Below are positions 1 to 12,197 of a DNA stretch of 64,000 nt, piece after piece (position 1 is the stretch's first letter; each line of letters begins with the position of its first letter). Source of the DNA: Ostrinia nubilalis (taxonomy: Eukaryota; Arthropoda; Insecta; Lepidoptera; Crambidae); NCBI RefSeq assembly GCF_963855985.1, contig NW_026973566.1, positions 3,510,501 through 3,574,500 on the forward strand, given 5' to 3'. A program made the translations under genes and the position numbers. The notes under the pieces are model-generated. The model was given only the letters and a program-made list of their open reading frames with translations. It was not told the origin of the DNA and did no database searches.

Positions 1-559
1 TGATGTCCTGAGACTTTAGGCTTAATGAGTACACAAAACATTAGGTAATGATCTAATTACTTAATATCGTACAAAGGTTGTGAGTTTTGTCAATAAAGTA
101 ATTGATAAATGAGTGTACAGAATATTACTAATCGTGAGAACATCAATTAACATTAATTTAGATATCCTAATGATTACAAAGGTTGAGATTAATAAATATA
201 ATTAGTAAGTTTAAACAAACAACACATTAAGAGTTTTGAGAATAGTAAACATAATTAGTAAGTTATACAAACAATATTAAACATAATTATACAAACAATG
301 TATTAGGAATTTATGATACACAAGTTTATAGAAGATAATAATTATAGGTATATTGGGTATGATATATCACCCGCGCGCACTTTATGCACTTCCTTTTACG
401 CTCGTAGCTCGCCGCGGACTGGGGAAGCGGGCGGACTGCATTCCGCGGTTAGTAACGGCCAGCTACTAAAAACGGTGAGGCGCAAAATTCAAATTTAAAC
501 GAACTACAACGGTTCGCGCGTTGGTATGGGTCTGACAGACCCTACCAGGCATGCCAAGG
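1..559. other. AT-rich sequence without recognised gene
   Basis: Low-complexity AT-rich DNA with repeated phrases such as taataattagtaagtt and caaacaat. A short GC-rich island at about 370-480 carries a 61-codon open frame (313-498) that resembles nothing I know. No gene, RNA or mobile-element terminus can be supported. Confidence 0.5.
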
Positions 560-1245
560 GTTAAAACACTTGTTAACAAGTTGTCATAGAATTGTTTATC
601 GTTCTACTATATATGCTTCATATTGTAATATTGTTTGAAAAGTAATATTAATGATTTTAGAATAAATCCTTATTAGACGTGAATGCCGGGAGGCATCACG
701 GTGTCGGATGGCCGAATGTAATGATTTTAGAATTTATATTGTATTTTATACGATTATTGGTTACTTTTAAATAGTTATTGCAACAATTTTAGTATTTGTA
801 TTGTATTTTAGAAGAACCCAAAAACCCATTATTAAATTAAAATACTTTATTTGATTACTTCCTAGGCATTTTACAGACATTAGAATGATTTTAGAATTTA
901 TTTTGTATTAAATCCAATTATTTCATATTTATTATTTAATTTAATTATTTTAGATTTTTATTGTATACATTTTAGTATTTTAAAAATTAAGAAAACAGCT
1001 AATTATGAAATAAGTATTGCATTTGACTAGTTCCGGAGCATGCCGTCGATAAGTCGTTTTGAACCGGTCGACTTTCACTGATGGAAGGGGAAGTTACCTT
1101 ATCGCTGGCATGCCGCTGGACAGTTCAGTTCGATTTGAGCGTTCAAAGCAAGAGGTACTATTAAGATGACGTCATAATGTCGGAATTGTGTAAATCAGTG
1201 GTGCTGAAATACAAGTTAGGACAACCTACAAGAGTGTTTCATTTC
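560..1245 (+). repeat. Rep-A repeat, copy 1 (most complete)
   Basis: An approximately 685-bp repeat that recurs in reverse orientation in three other, interrupted places (17643-36744, 20231-20760, 45383-48784). One end reads GTTAAAACACTTGTTAAC, the other GTGTTTCATTTC. It contains a conserved dyad (CTTATCGCTGGCATGCC at 1098-1114 against its near complement at 1038-1053) and a TGACGTCA palindrome near 1166. I see no coding capacity. It could be a non-autonomous DNA element or an LTR-like unit; the ends do not settle this. Confidence 0.75.
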
Positions 1246-2373
1246 ATATGTAATAGTAATACCAATTATTAAATTAATTGTATACCTATTGTGATAAATA
1301 AAATAACTAATAATATAATTAATAATATAATTGAATTAATTAAATGTTTATAAATTCTTCCCCTCCCTTAGAATGCCGTGTCCGATAGGGTCCATAATTG
1401 TATCTTATAAAACCATACATACCACCTCTGTAACATTATGGATGCAATAAAGAATTGAGTATTGAGTATTGAGAAATGACCAAAACCGATTGTATAGGGC
1501 TTTATCTCGTGTTTATTGCCAATCAACCTATGACTAAATTACACGATCAAAGCAGACAACCTCTCAAGTTACGGGATAGTCGATACAAACAAAATATCAC
1601 AGTAAAGTTAGGATCGGCATATACATATGAACAAAGCAATACTAATTGCATTGACTAATTAAATCTATGGCAAAGCGTGATTTTAACATCTGAAGCAAAA
1701 ATGAGGATCGGTATATGCATTTGAGCCGGAACCAATAGTAAGCTATACAATTGTATTTACTTGATAAACTTTATTACACAAGCGTAAGTAATTAAATTAG
1801 AACACAAAACAAGGATCGGTTTATGCATATGATCTAAACCTAATTGAAAACTAAACAATTGCGTCTAATTAATAAAGTTCATAACAAAAGCATGTGCAAA
1901 GCATAAAACTAGGATCGGCGTATGCATTTTGGCCATATTTATTACAATAGCATTTACTTAATACATTTATAGCAATAATTCGCACCCCCCCTGGAACAAG
2001 TATGCAAGTCCACTTGTGCGATATTTTTTTTATTGCACTAAAAAATCAAGAAGGAGGTAATACATATTGTCAATTTTTTTCATAATTTTTCTCTTAAAAA
2101 TGAAGAAATGTTTTAGCTATACTAAATTTTCAAAACAAACGGCGAACAAACCTCTTCTCCACAATACCAGCCGCGTGCTTAGCCGGGCCCGGCGTATCTC
2201 CGAAATGCAGTTTGCTTGTGAAGTATTAGCACATATTGATGAAAAAGACCATAGTTCCATAGGGGCTGGATCCCGCACTCATTAGATTCACTTGATTTTG
2301 GAAATTGACAAACGCTTATGTGGTTGCCGAATTAAAGAACACACCGCTGATGCGCACGGGCGTCCTTCCGAAC
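1246..2373. repeat. AT-rich region with four spaced AGGATCGG repeats
   Basis: No gene is recognised. Four related blocks beginning AGGATCGG and continuing (c/t)(a/g)TATGCAT start at about 1610, 1704, 1812 and 1911, spaced 94, 108 and 99 bp, so the stretch is a degenerate tandem repeat of roughly 100 bp. A TATA-like element and an AATAAA-like motif at 1408-1455 could belong to an old LTR. A 72-codon open frame at 2067-2285 has no similarity I recognise. Confidence 0.55.
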
Positions 2374-5010
2374 TCAAAACTCTTGCGTCACTGGGGGACG
2401 CGTAGGTGCGACGCGTGTTTTCGCTAACAATAAGGACACGCACACACTACCATTCTCGCGCTGCGCGCGGAGATAAACACATGCTGCGTATGCCTTTTCG
2501 GAGGCGTCTGAAAAGCCGTGAAGCTGTAATTTACAATTTTGAGGGAAAACATGACGCGGAAAGCTAACTTTAGATAATAATGGAAGCTGACTTGTAAAGC
2601 TAGCCCACGAATCGACTATGTCTTGTGGTGGGGTTTCGTCCCAGTCCACAGAAAAAATCCACAATAATTGAATTAAATGTTTTGCAAATAAAGTCACTGG
2701 AGATAAAAGACCGAGAGGGTCGTAAATACGTGCAATTTCTGAAAGAATGGACCTCTTTGTACATTTTTCAGAGTAATTTTTAACACTGAAACCAAAAGTA
2801 TCTAAGTTCGGGTCCCACTGCATACCTAGGACCTTAGTGGATGAGTCATTCTCTCGCACCGCTCACCATGAGAAACTGTCGGCTGAGAACCGAGAAGTAA
2901 GGCGGGAGAATTACTATGCCACTTGTGCAACTCAAAACCTGCGGATTGACAAATACCTATCAACTCTTGTTGTAGAGCGAGAGCCCGTGACTCATCACTT
3001 TCACCCGATACGACATCGTCTACAAATACGTCGCGCATGAGGACCTGCGAGGCGCGCGGGAAGCGTGCGGCTTCGTCATGAGCGAGCTGCTGAATGGTGC
3101 GAAGAGCAAGATAGGGCGATGAGCTAACTCCCAAGGTCACTGTGCAAAGTCTGTAATCGCGTAGGGGCTCCTCGGGCGAGGTGCGCCACACTATACGCTG
3201 AAAATCCCTATCCGATTCACGAATCATAATGTTACGATACATTTATTTGATATCAGCTGTGAAAGCAATTAAATGAATGCGAAACTTTAATAACACATCA
3301 ACAATATCTAAATGAAGCTTTGGACCAATTAACAAATTGTCGTTTAGAGAAAAACCGTTTGTAGTCTTAGAGCCTGCGTCATAAACTACTCTGGTTTTGG
3401 TGGTTTCACTAGATTCTTTGACCACGGCGTGGTGCGGTATATGTATAATAGTTACCACCTGCAGCTGCTGGATAGTCCAGCCTGGACTATCGACGGGCTC
3501 CATGTGGCCGAGCTCTAAGTACTCCTGGAGGCACGCGTGATAATCATGTTTGAGCTACGAATTGCGCTCGAGTTTGTACTCTAATTTACGAAATCTAGAA
3601 ATAGCAATATCCCGCGACTCGCCGAGGGGCGGTGCGTCAGGTTTGAAGGGAAGAGCGACCACGTATCGCCCACACTCATTACGCGTATGCGTGTTTTCAA
3701 AAAAAGATTGACACAAAAGTTCATCAGGAGTGAGAGACTTTTGTTCAGAAATTGTTTCTAATTCTCAAAATCGCTGGAGGTCAAAGTCGTCGTTAACAGA
3801 GCTGTGACACACCTGGACCGGAAGAGAAACCTCAGTCGATGAATTCAAATCGAGTTTACCCAACAATAAATAACCAAAAATACTATTCATAGCAATTGGT
3901 GAACCTGGTAGACCCGTGATTGTGTTATGTAATAAAATTTGAGGAATAATGTCAGCACCTAAAAGCATTTCCACTGGTTGTGGTGTATGAAAACTTGGAT
4001 CAGCTAAAGTTAAGTTTTGAATATGAGACCACCGTGTGTAAGGTAATTGACAAGTAGGCATTTGTGTTGTAATTAATTTGGGCAAAATCAATGCATCAAC
4101 ATGAATCGAAGGGTGCGATTGATTTCTAGGCGCTATGAAGAAAGAAGCCACTCCCTTAGGATAAACCGGTTTGTTATTGTTTATTCCATAAACTTGCGGA
4201 ACGTTCACACGTCTACGTGAAATACCTAAACGTTGTGCACACGCTTCCGAAATGAAAGAAGCCTGGCTGCCCGTATCAATTAAACAGCGCACGGTTGATA
4301 ACTTGTGATCATGAATATAAACATCGACAAGTGCCGTAGACAATAGCACCGTACTCGTACGCACAAAAGAATCGTTTTCCTTATCTCGAGTTGACGTTAA
4401 AGTCAGCTGGGCATCAGTCGTAGAAACAGCGACAACATTATTACACTCCGCCATGAGCGGGAGCGGGACGGACTGATTAGTACCGCTACTCGGATCGAAC
4501 GCTTTGTTTACATTATTGTCAAAATGAATTAATGTGTGATGGCGCTTCTGACAATTCCTACACGAAAAATTGGATTTACATTGGCTCACGTTATGGCCGA
4601 GATGTAAACAATTGTAACAAACACTTTTGTTTTTAATAAAAGAAAATCGATATTTTATTGAAATATTCAAAAACTTAGAACATTTCGTCAACGTATGTTG
4701 AGCATCACATAACAAACAATGTGTCTTATCGCTATGTCGATTAGGCTGAGTATTGCCTGACACGTCAGAGGATTGCGGCGCGAAGTTCGCCGCGAAGGCT
4801 TGTCGCTGACCAGCGGCCATATTGCCGCTAGGGGGCGCCGCTCGTGAGCTAGACTGTGAGCCAAATCTACCGCCTTTATTGTTAATAATTTTACTCGACT
4901 GCCCGAAATTATAGTTAGAAAACTCCTCAGCGACAAGTTCACGCTCTAAAAATGAAATGAATGTGTAGACCTCTGGAATGTCTGAAGGTGAACACACTTT
5001 TCTCAGTTTT
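2374..5010 (-). pseudogene. BEL/Pao retrotransposon gag-pol remnant (zinc knuckles, protease, partial RT, A17/RNase H region)
   Basis: Reading leftwards from 5010, the frame encodes the end of gag with Cys/His knuckles, then a DUF1758-type aspartic protease with the LIDTGS motif, then reverse transcriptase with an FVDD active-site box (YVDD is usual), then sequence like the Pao peptidase A17/RNase H region (FSDASEKAYAACVY). In-frame stops lie at 3765-3767, 3555-3557 and 3243-3245, and the frame shifts near 2850. The 5' part of gag is cut off by the (GT)n tract and the integrase is absent. In life the polyprotein would have built the particle and copied the element RNA. The order gag-PR-RT-RNase H and these motifs are typical of BEL/Pao. 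It is clearly dead. Confidence 0.88.
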
Positions 5011-5023
5011 TTTTTTTGACAGA

Positions 5024-6212
<1,189 letters not shown>

Positions 6213-6328
6213 AAAGGTTCAGCCAAACCAACGCAATCACACGCGATCAGCCGGCGTGCAGTGATGGCGATCAGACAAAATGCATCGATCGCCATCGCTG
6301 CACGCCGGCTGATCGAGCGTGAACCTTA
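6213..6328. mobile_element. Small foldback MITE
   Basis: A 116-bp segment that folds on itself: it opens AAAGGTTCA and closes TGAACCTTA, and the inner arms GATCAGCCGGCGTGCAG and CTGCACGCCGGCTGATC are perfect complements around a short loop. No coding capacity. The family is not certain. Confidence 0.7.
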
Positions 6329-6941
6329 TAGGATTCGGAAGTGATGTCACCAACGAGTTCAATGTGGGTAACTTTTGTAGTCATGCAGACAATAAATATC
6401 ACTTTATTATAGGCTTGTGTAGTTTTGTTCCCTTGGACATCAAAATTTGAAAGGGTCCTTCAAAATCGTCTCCCTTGTTCATGAATTGTCTAGATTGAGT
6501 AACTTGCTGTTCTGGTAAATCTCCCATTACTTACTTTAGCAGTAGCATTCAATTTAGCACAATTGAAATATCTGTGTACTTATTTTCTCGCCAATGGTTT
6601 CGCCTTGATAATCCAAAATGTGGAGCTGAGTCAGCTTTCTTGTGAATTAACATGATGTCAGTATTAATATAAACGTTTTCGATAATCTCCACGACGCGGT
6701 TTGCAACAATAGATTTCCACCTATTCGTCTCTCCAGACAGCTAGGCGATCACAATAGAAAAATCTGTTCATAGTGTGCGAACATCTGTGAGGTTGGTATT
6801 CTTCACATTATTCCTTCTCATTTGCTTCATCCAGTTTCCTCAAAGCACCACATAGCTCAAGACGTAGTAAAAGAAAAACAGGTTTTAGAGAGCACTTGAG
6901 TTTTTTAGCAATTTATTTCGTTTCAAACCCTTCATCTAGTT
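6329..6941. other. Unassigned AT-rich sequence
   Basis: About 610 bp between two MITEs. I find no long open frame, RNA gene or repeat terminus. It may be old, decayed transposon sequence. Confidence 0.4.
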
Positions 6942-7172
6942 CAAGGCTGCTCAACCTTTTGAAGAGTCGGGCCAAACGGTGGATTAAGTCGTTAACGACG
7001 GGCCACCTACATTTTTGACAGCTAACTTCAGAGAGATCTTAAAGTTTGTACTGTGCTCGGCGGGATTTTTTATTTGGTGCGTTTTTTTTTTTCAAACTGT
7101 ACATGCGCGGGCCACTTAAAATTCTTTTAGGGGCCACACTGTGGCCCGCGGGCCTGGAGTTGAGCAGCCTTG
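6942..7172. mobile_element. hAT-type MITE with 8-bp target duplication
   Basis: The termini CAAGGCTGCTCAAC and GTTGAGCAGCCTTG are perfect inverted repeats. They are flanked on both sides by ATCTAGTT (6934-6941 and 7173-7180). An 8-bp duplication with CA..TG ends is the hAT signature. At 231 bp it has no transposase and would have depended on an autonomous relative. The interior holds GGGCC-rich subterminal repeats. Confidence 0.9.
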
Positions 7173-7189
7173 ATCTAGTTGATCTTATG

Positions 7190-7235
7190 TAAACGGCTGC
7201 AGTATAATGCACTCAGGCATTATACTGCAGCCGTT
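7190..7235. repeat. Perfect hairpin
   Basis: ACGGCTGCAGTATAATGC is followed, after a 6-nt loop, by its exact reverse complement. It lies just right of the hAT MITE target duplication. It could be the collapsed remains of a palindromic MITE; no function can be assigned. Confidence 0.75.
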
Positions 7236-7299
7236 CTGCAGCGGCTGAGGAGGCATCGCTAAATTCATTATAATTATTGTATTTTTACTCGGCCTGCAT

Positions 7300-7455
7300 C
7301 TGGCCTTCCAGCTACCTTTATCAGGTCGTCGGACCACCTTGTCGGTGGATGTCCCAACGCTGCGTTTTACGGTACGTGGCCTCCGCTCCATAAACTTGCT
7401 GGCCCATCGGCCGTCAGTTCTGCGTACTATGTGCTTTCCAACCGTGCGATGTGGA
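7300..7455 (-). mobile_element. RTE LINE 3' fragment
   Basis: On the minus strand this matches, with many differences, the C-terminal coding region of the RTE element at 29366-32540. Both encode a basic stretch of the form RRPRxxxRSVGxxxD. Only about 150 bp remain. It abuts the next LINE at about 7455. Confidence 0.75.
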
Positions 7456-9464
7456 AGTCTACTTGAATTATACGATAAGCACGCTCCTATTCGACCTGTC
7501 AGAATTAAACATGTTCCTGCACCTTGGTTAACGGATGAATTAAAATCCTTACGCAACAAGAAAAACGCTGCTAAATTAAGGTTTAAACTGGACCCGTCCG
7601 ATATTAACCGCGAAAAATATAAAAATCTGCGAAATCGCTGCAATACTATGTGTAGAGACGCTCAAATACGCCATATCCACAAGTCTGTAGAAAATGGAGA
7701 TCCAGCTAAAGTCTGGAAATTCTTAAAGTCTATTGGAATTGGAAAAATACGTAATGATACTACTCCCAAAGACATTAACTTCGATCTTTTGAATAAACAC
7801 TTCTCAACTTCTGGTGCTCTTGATGACACAGTTAAAAATAAAACCCTAAGTCAACTTTCAGTGCTTCCAACTCCAGACTATTCAGCTTTTACTTTTAGCC
7901 CAGTATCTGATTGTGATGTTAAGAAAAACGTATTGTCCATTGCTTCGAATGCCGTCGGAAATGATAATATAAGCCGGAACATGATCGTTCCATTGCTTGA
8001 CATCCTTTCCCCCATTATTACCCACATCCTGAACCATTCTCTCTCCACAAGTATCTTTCCTGCAATATAGAAAGATGCTCAAGTGACTCCTCTCCCTAAA
8101 AAGTCAAATCCTACATCTTACACCGACTACCGTCCTATATCCATACTTCCTTTTATCTCTAAAGTAATGGAACGAATCGTTCATCACCAGCTCAGTACTT
8201 TTTTGGTCGGAAACCAACTCCTTAACCCTTTCCAATCTGGTTTCAGACCTGGGCATACGACCTGGGTACGACTACAGCATTGGTTAAAATCATGGACGAC
8301 ATTAGACTCGGCATGGACTCAAAGCAACTTACTGTGCTAGCGTTGCTAGATTTAAGCAATGCTTTTAATACAGTCGATTTTGACATACTAATCGGGATAC
8401 TCCGTTCTCTTAACATATCTCCGACAGTTCTGGGCTGGTTCCATAGTTACCTGCACGGTCGCCGACAACGCATTCGCGCGGGGGACTGTCTCTCAGCGTG
8501 GTGTGACATCAGTGCCGGTGTGCCGCAAGGTGGTGTGCTGTCTCCTCTCCTATTCGCAGTCTTCATTAACTCAATTTCTATAAACCTTAGACCCTCTTTT
8601 CACTTGTATGCAGACGATCTCCAGATTTATTCGCAGGGGGGCCTTGGAGACCTTTCGAGAGCTGTGGAAGTCGTGAACAGCGATCTCGAAATAATCCTGG
8701 ACAGGAGCAGGGCTCATGGGCTTAAGGTCAACCCCACCAAAACGCAGGTTATCGTGTTGGGTGGTTCCAGGCAAATTTCCCAGATTAACTGGAGTGCCCT
8801 TCCACCCATCATGTTTGACGGTGTCCAGATACCTTTTAGCAAAGTCGTGAAGAACCTCGGCATTCACATCGATAGTGCTCTCACATGGACAACCCAGATT
8901 GGGGAGGTCAGCAGGAAGGTGTTTGCGGCTGCAGCGTCAATAAATAGGTTGCGTAACTTTTTACCCATACCCACCAAAATTGCTCTTGTTCAAGCTTTAC
9001 TCTTCCCTATTCTCGACTACGCCGACTGCTGCTACCCTGACCTCAACGAAACCGATTTGGCTAAGCTCGAGCGCCTCCAAAACTTTTGCATTCGTATCAT
9101 CTACGGCCTGCGAAAGTATGACCATGTTTCTGAGTACCGAGCCCAGCTAAAATGGTTACCGATCCGACGTCGGCGTGACTCTCACATCCTATCCCTTCTT
9201 TTCTCTATCCTCTTTAACCCAAAGTCACCACCATACTTGAAGGAGCGTTTTCAATTTATGCAGTCGGCCCTGGGTCACGAAATGCGGTCGTCAAAAAAAC
9301 TCCATCTTAATTTTCCTTCTCACACCTCACATTCCTATACGCGATCTTTCACTGTTCAAGCTATCCGTCTATGGAACGCCTTGCCGATGTCTATTCGGCA
9401 ATCTGAGTCACTTCCTACTTTTAAGAAAAGACTCAAGTCTCACTTCCTCACGCTACTACCTTAA
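7456..9464 (+). pseudogene. 5'-truncated LINE reverse transcriptase (CR1/L2-like)
   Basis: The linker and RT of a non-LTR retrotransposon. The frame runs from about 7456, meets a TAG at 8068-8070, continues in phase to about 8270, then shifts and runs cleanly to a stop at 9464. RT motifs include DYRPISILPF, QSGFRPGH, ALLDLSNAFNTVD, GVPQGGVLSPLLF and the catalytic YADD. The C-terminal part (WLPIRRRRDSHIL, then IRLWNALP) is typical of the CR1/L2 range. The endonuclease and ORF1 are missing. The RT would copy element RNA at a nicked target site. With one stop and one frameshift it is inactive; the clade assignment rests on motifs only. Confidence 0.88.
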
Positions 9465-9575
9465 TTTCCCAACATCTGTATTCCTTTTAGCTTCTTAAAA
9501 TTCCCACCTATTTTCTGCTGGCTATCTAGTTCTATCTTTGGTTCGTATCAAAAATTGTATGTGTATGTAGGTATA
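9465..9575 (+). other. 3' UTR of the truncated LINE
   Basis: A short non-coding stretch after the RT stop. It ends where a partial copy of the neighbouring foldback begins with TACAGTGTGTCCGGG. No poly(A) or clear target duplication is visible. Confidence 0.4.
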
Positions 9576-9690
9576 CAGTGTGTCCGGGCATGTAGTGATC
9601 AAACTTTAAGGGCGTAATCTATGGACAATTTTATCGGTGAAAATACTTTAAATTTGGGGCTTGACCCATTTCTCGCATATTTACAAGTGT
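9576..9690. mobile_element. Partial terminus of the CAGTGTGTCCGGG foldback family
   Basis: About 110 bp begin CAGTGTGTCCGGG and match the left end of the complete foldback that starts 200 bp further on. The likeness stops near CCATTTCTCG. This is a second, truncated copy or the remains of a tandem insertion. Confidence 0.7.
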
Positions 9691-9777
9691 TGGTATTGTT
9701 GCGTGAAGTGGGAGATGTTTCTTAATAAAACTCGGATTGCAGAATGGTAAAATCTTATTGTATTCGCACCCTTTATA

Positions 9778-10825
9778 CAGTGTGTCCGGGCATGTAGTGA
9801 TCAAACTTTAAAGGCGTAATCTATGGACAATTTTATCGATGAAAATACTTCAAATTTGGGGCCTGACCCATTTCTCGAAAAATTACATCGATTTAAGTTT
9901 TTAATTTTTAGCTTTCACCTCTTCTTTATAAAACAAGTGAAAGCGTGGGTAGCTTAACATTAATAGGCAAATATTTTATATCATGCGATAGCCAATAAAA
10001 TTATCTATTAGTAGAAGAAGAAAACAAACACAAGTTTCATACATTTTATGGGAGTAAGAATGGATTTAATTAGAAAAATACATTACTTTTTTCACTTCTT
10101 TTTCAGTTATTTTCCAACACAAGAAAAACCAGGTCATTATGGTATGTTTTATTTGCATTGTATTTTTAGTATTTGAGCTATTCTACAAAACGAATGTAAA
10201 TTTATTAGTCTACGTCTATTAGTTTCGACGTAATTGTCGAACAAAGATACCCCTTCCCAGCGGTTTCCATAGTAATCGGAATAGGTTGTGTGATTCTTTC
10301 AGGCAGTGTATTTTCGCATGTCGCGTGCGCTATGGAAACCGCTGGGGAAGGGGTATCTTTGTTCAACAATTACGTCGAAACTAATAGACGTAGACTAATA
10401 AATTTACATTCGTTTTGTAGAATAGCTCAAATACTAATAATACAATGCAAATAAAACATACCTTAACGACCTGGTTTTTCTTGTGTTGGAAAATAACTGA
10501 AAAAGAAGTGAAAAAAGTAATGTATTTTTCTAATTAAATCCATTCTTACTCCCATAAAATGTATGAAACTTGTGTCTGTTTTCTTCTTCTACTAATAGAT
10601 AATTTTATTGGCTATCGCATGATATAAAATATTTGCCTATTAATGTTAAGCTACCGAAGCTTTCACTTGTTTTTTAAAGAAGAGGTGAAAACTAAAAATT
10701 AAAAACTTAAATCGATGTAATTTTTCGAGAAATGGGTCAGGCCCCAAATTTAAAGTATTTTCATCGATAAAATTGTCCATAGATTACGCCCTTAAAGTTT
10801 GATCACTACAAGCCCGGACACACTG
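9778..10825. mobile_element. Long-armed foldback element (two arms of about 495 bp, TA target)
   Basis: The element begins CAGTGTGTCCGGG, ends CCCGGACACACTG and is flanked by TA on both sides, as for Tc1/mariner-type insertions. Arms 9778-10272 and 10331-10825 are near-identical inverted copies around a 58-bp loop. No transposase frame is present. Transcription across it would give a long hairpin RNA. Non-autonomous status is inferred. Confidence 0.88.
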
Positions 10826-10827
10826 TA

Positions 10828-11470
10828 TACAGGGTGTTTCTTGTAAGGTGTCAAGCCGAAGGCAGGTGATAGGTGAGGACTAGACCTATCGATTTCACCC
10901 CCATGTATGTTCTACGATTTTTCGTAGTTTAGAAGTTATCGTTAATTTTGTGATTTTTTCAAATTTCATGACCTAGTGGCTTAATTTTTTTTTAATCTTT
11001 TTTTTGGGTTGACTTTTCTCAGATTTCTTTTTTTTTGACAGATTCCCTATTAGTTGCAAATATTTGAAAAAAATAATCACCTTCCTATCTTTGATGCAAG
11101 ATACAAAATTTTTGCTAGAAACATAAAAAATATGCTTTTAGCAGAACATTCTAAAATTTTCAACTGAAATGTATGAGAAAAAAAAAGAATTTCCATAGGT
11201 CCAAAATAATTTTAAAAACTGCGCAGTTTTCTAAACTTTCATAATAACACAAAAAAACATGTACTTAATAGGCCATTATTTTCTGTAATCGCTCCACTAA
11301 AGTGGTAAGTCGGAGATTCCGTTACATGTTTTTGACTTTCTTAGGACTAAGTAATATTTGCAATCCCCTAAGTTTATGTTATGTAGAACACATTTAGAGA
11401 CAATAACTGAAAAGATTTTTTTTATCCACAACGTGGAAGCTCTTCGTGGAATTTAATCGTAAAGTAACAA
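10828..11470. mobile_element. Degenerate DNA-transposon end (CAGGGTGTTTCTTG) and AT-rich remainder
   Basis: Starts TACAGGGTGTTTCTTGTAAG directly after the foldback, sharing its TA. The CAGGGTG start and the following text resemble dispersed lepidopteran elements. I cannot find the opposite terminus. Poly-T and poly-A runs follow, with no coding sequence. Confidence 0.45.
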
Positions 11471-11540
11471 TCACCACTGTGGTCTAGTGGTATGACTACC
11501 TATTTAGGACAGCCAATTACTCTGTGGTTTAGGATTCCGG
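11471..11540 (+). mobile_element. tRNA-like SINE head (degenerate)
   Basis: TGGTCTAGTGGTATGAC resembles a tRNA D-arm/box A, and TAGGATTCCGGGT about 45 bp later is a weak box B. The stems do not close into a sound cloverleaf, so I read it as a tRNA-derived SINE fragment rather than a tRNA gene. Confidence 0.4.
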
Positions 11541-12197
11541 GTGAAGCTCGCTGATCATCCAGCAGTTTCCAACTTTCCATCAGGTCAGATGAAGAGCAAT
11601 GCCGATGAGTCATCATCAGCAGCTCGAACTGCAAAAAGGCAAGCCTTCGCCCGCTCTGTGGACAAGGGACGCCCACAATCCATCTTCCTCGAAAATAGCT
11701 TCGAGCCACTCCAAACTGATGTGGACACTGATACAGATTCAACTACACTGGAAAATACCGCTCAAAAAGTAAGAATCACATACCACCTATCATCCTGGAT
11801 ATTCCCAAAGACTTCACACACGAAAAGATCAAAAACCTGGTATCGACATATACAAAAACTTTTCACCTCCAATGGAAGCCAAGGAAAAATATCAGTCGTC
11901 TGTTACTCAGCTGAGGCACACAATTCTCTCAAAGAAGGACTTCGAAAAGAGAATGTCAACTTCCTGACCTACTCCAGGAAGGATGAAAGGACACCTAAAT
12001 TAGTTTTGCGTGGCCTACCTGTCTGCCTTCAACATGAACTACCGATTGAACTAGCAGCCTAGGGATTCAAAGACACCTCGGTAACGGTAATGAAAACCAA
12101 GAAAACTGTTGAATGCCCGCCTGATATATCCCACCAAAAACATTCTGTAAAAAACTAGCCAAGTCTCGATGGAGCTGCTTGTTTATCTCTAAAAAGT
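11541..12197 (+). pseudogene. Jockey-type LINE ORF1 (gag-like) fragment
   Basis: A 173-codon frame (11541-12062) followed, after a stop, by further related codons. The stretch from VNFLTYSRKDERTPKLV through VLRGLPVC to the Gly-Phe-rich end resembles the PRE_C2HC region just upstream of the zinc knuckles in Jockey/X-element ORF1, an RNA-binding chaperone. The knuckles are missing because the gypsy LTR begins at 12198. No RT of this element is seen. Domain assignment is by recognition of the motif, not a search. Confidence 0.65.

Noticed and set aside
11471..11540. tRNA gene
   Set aside because: Only box A and a weak box B are recognisable; acceptor and anticodon stems do not pair.
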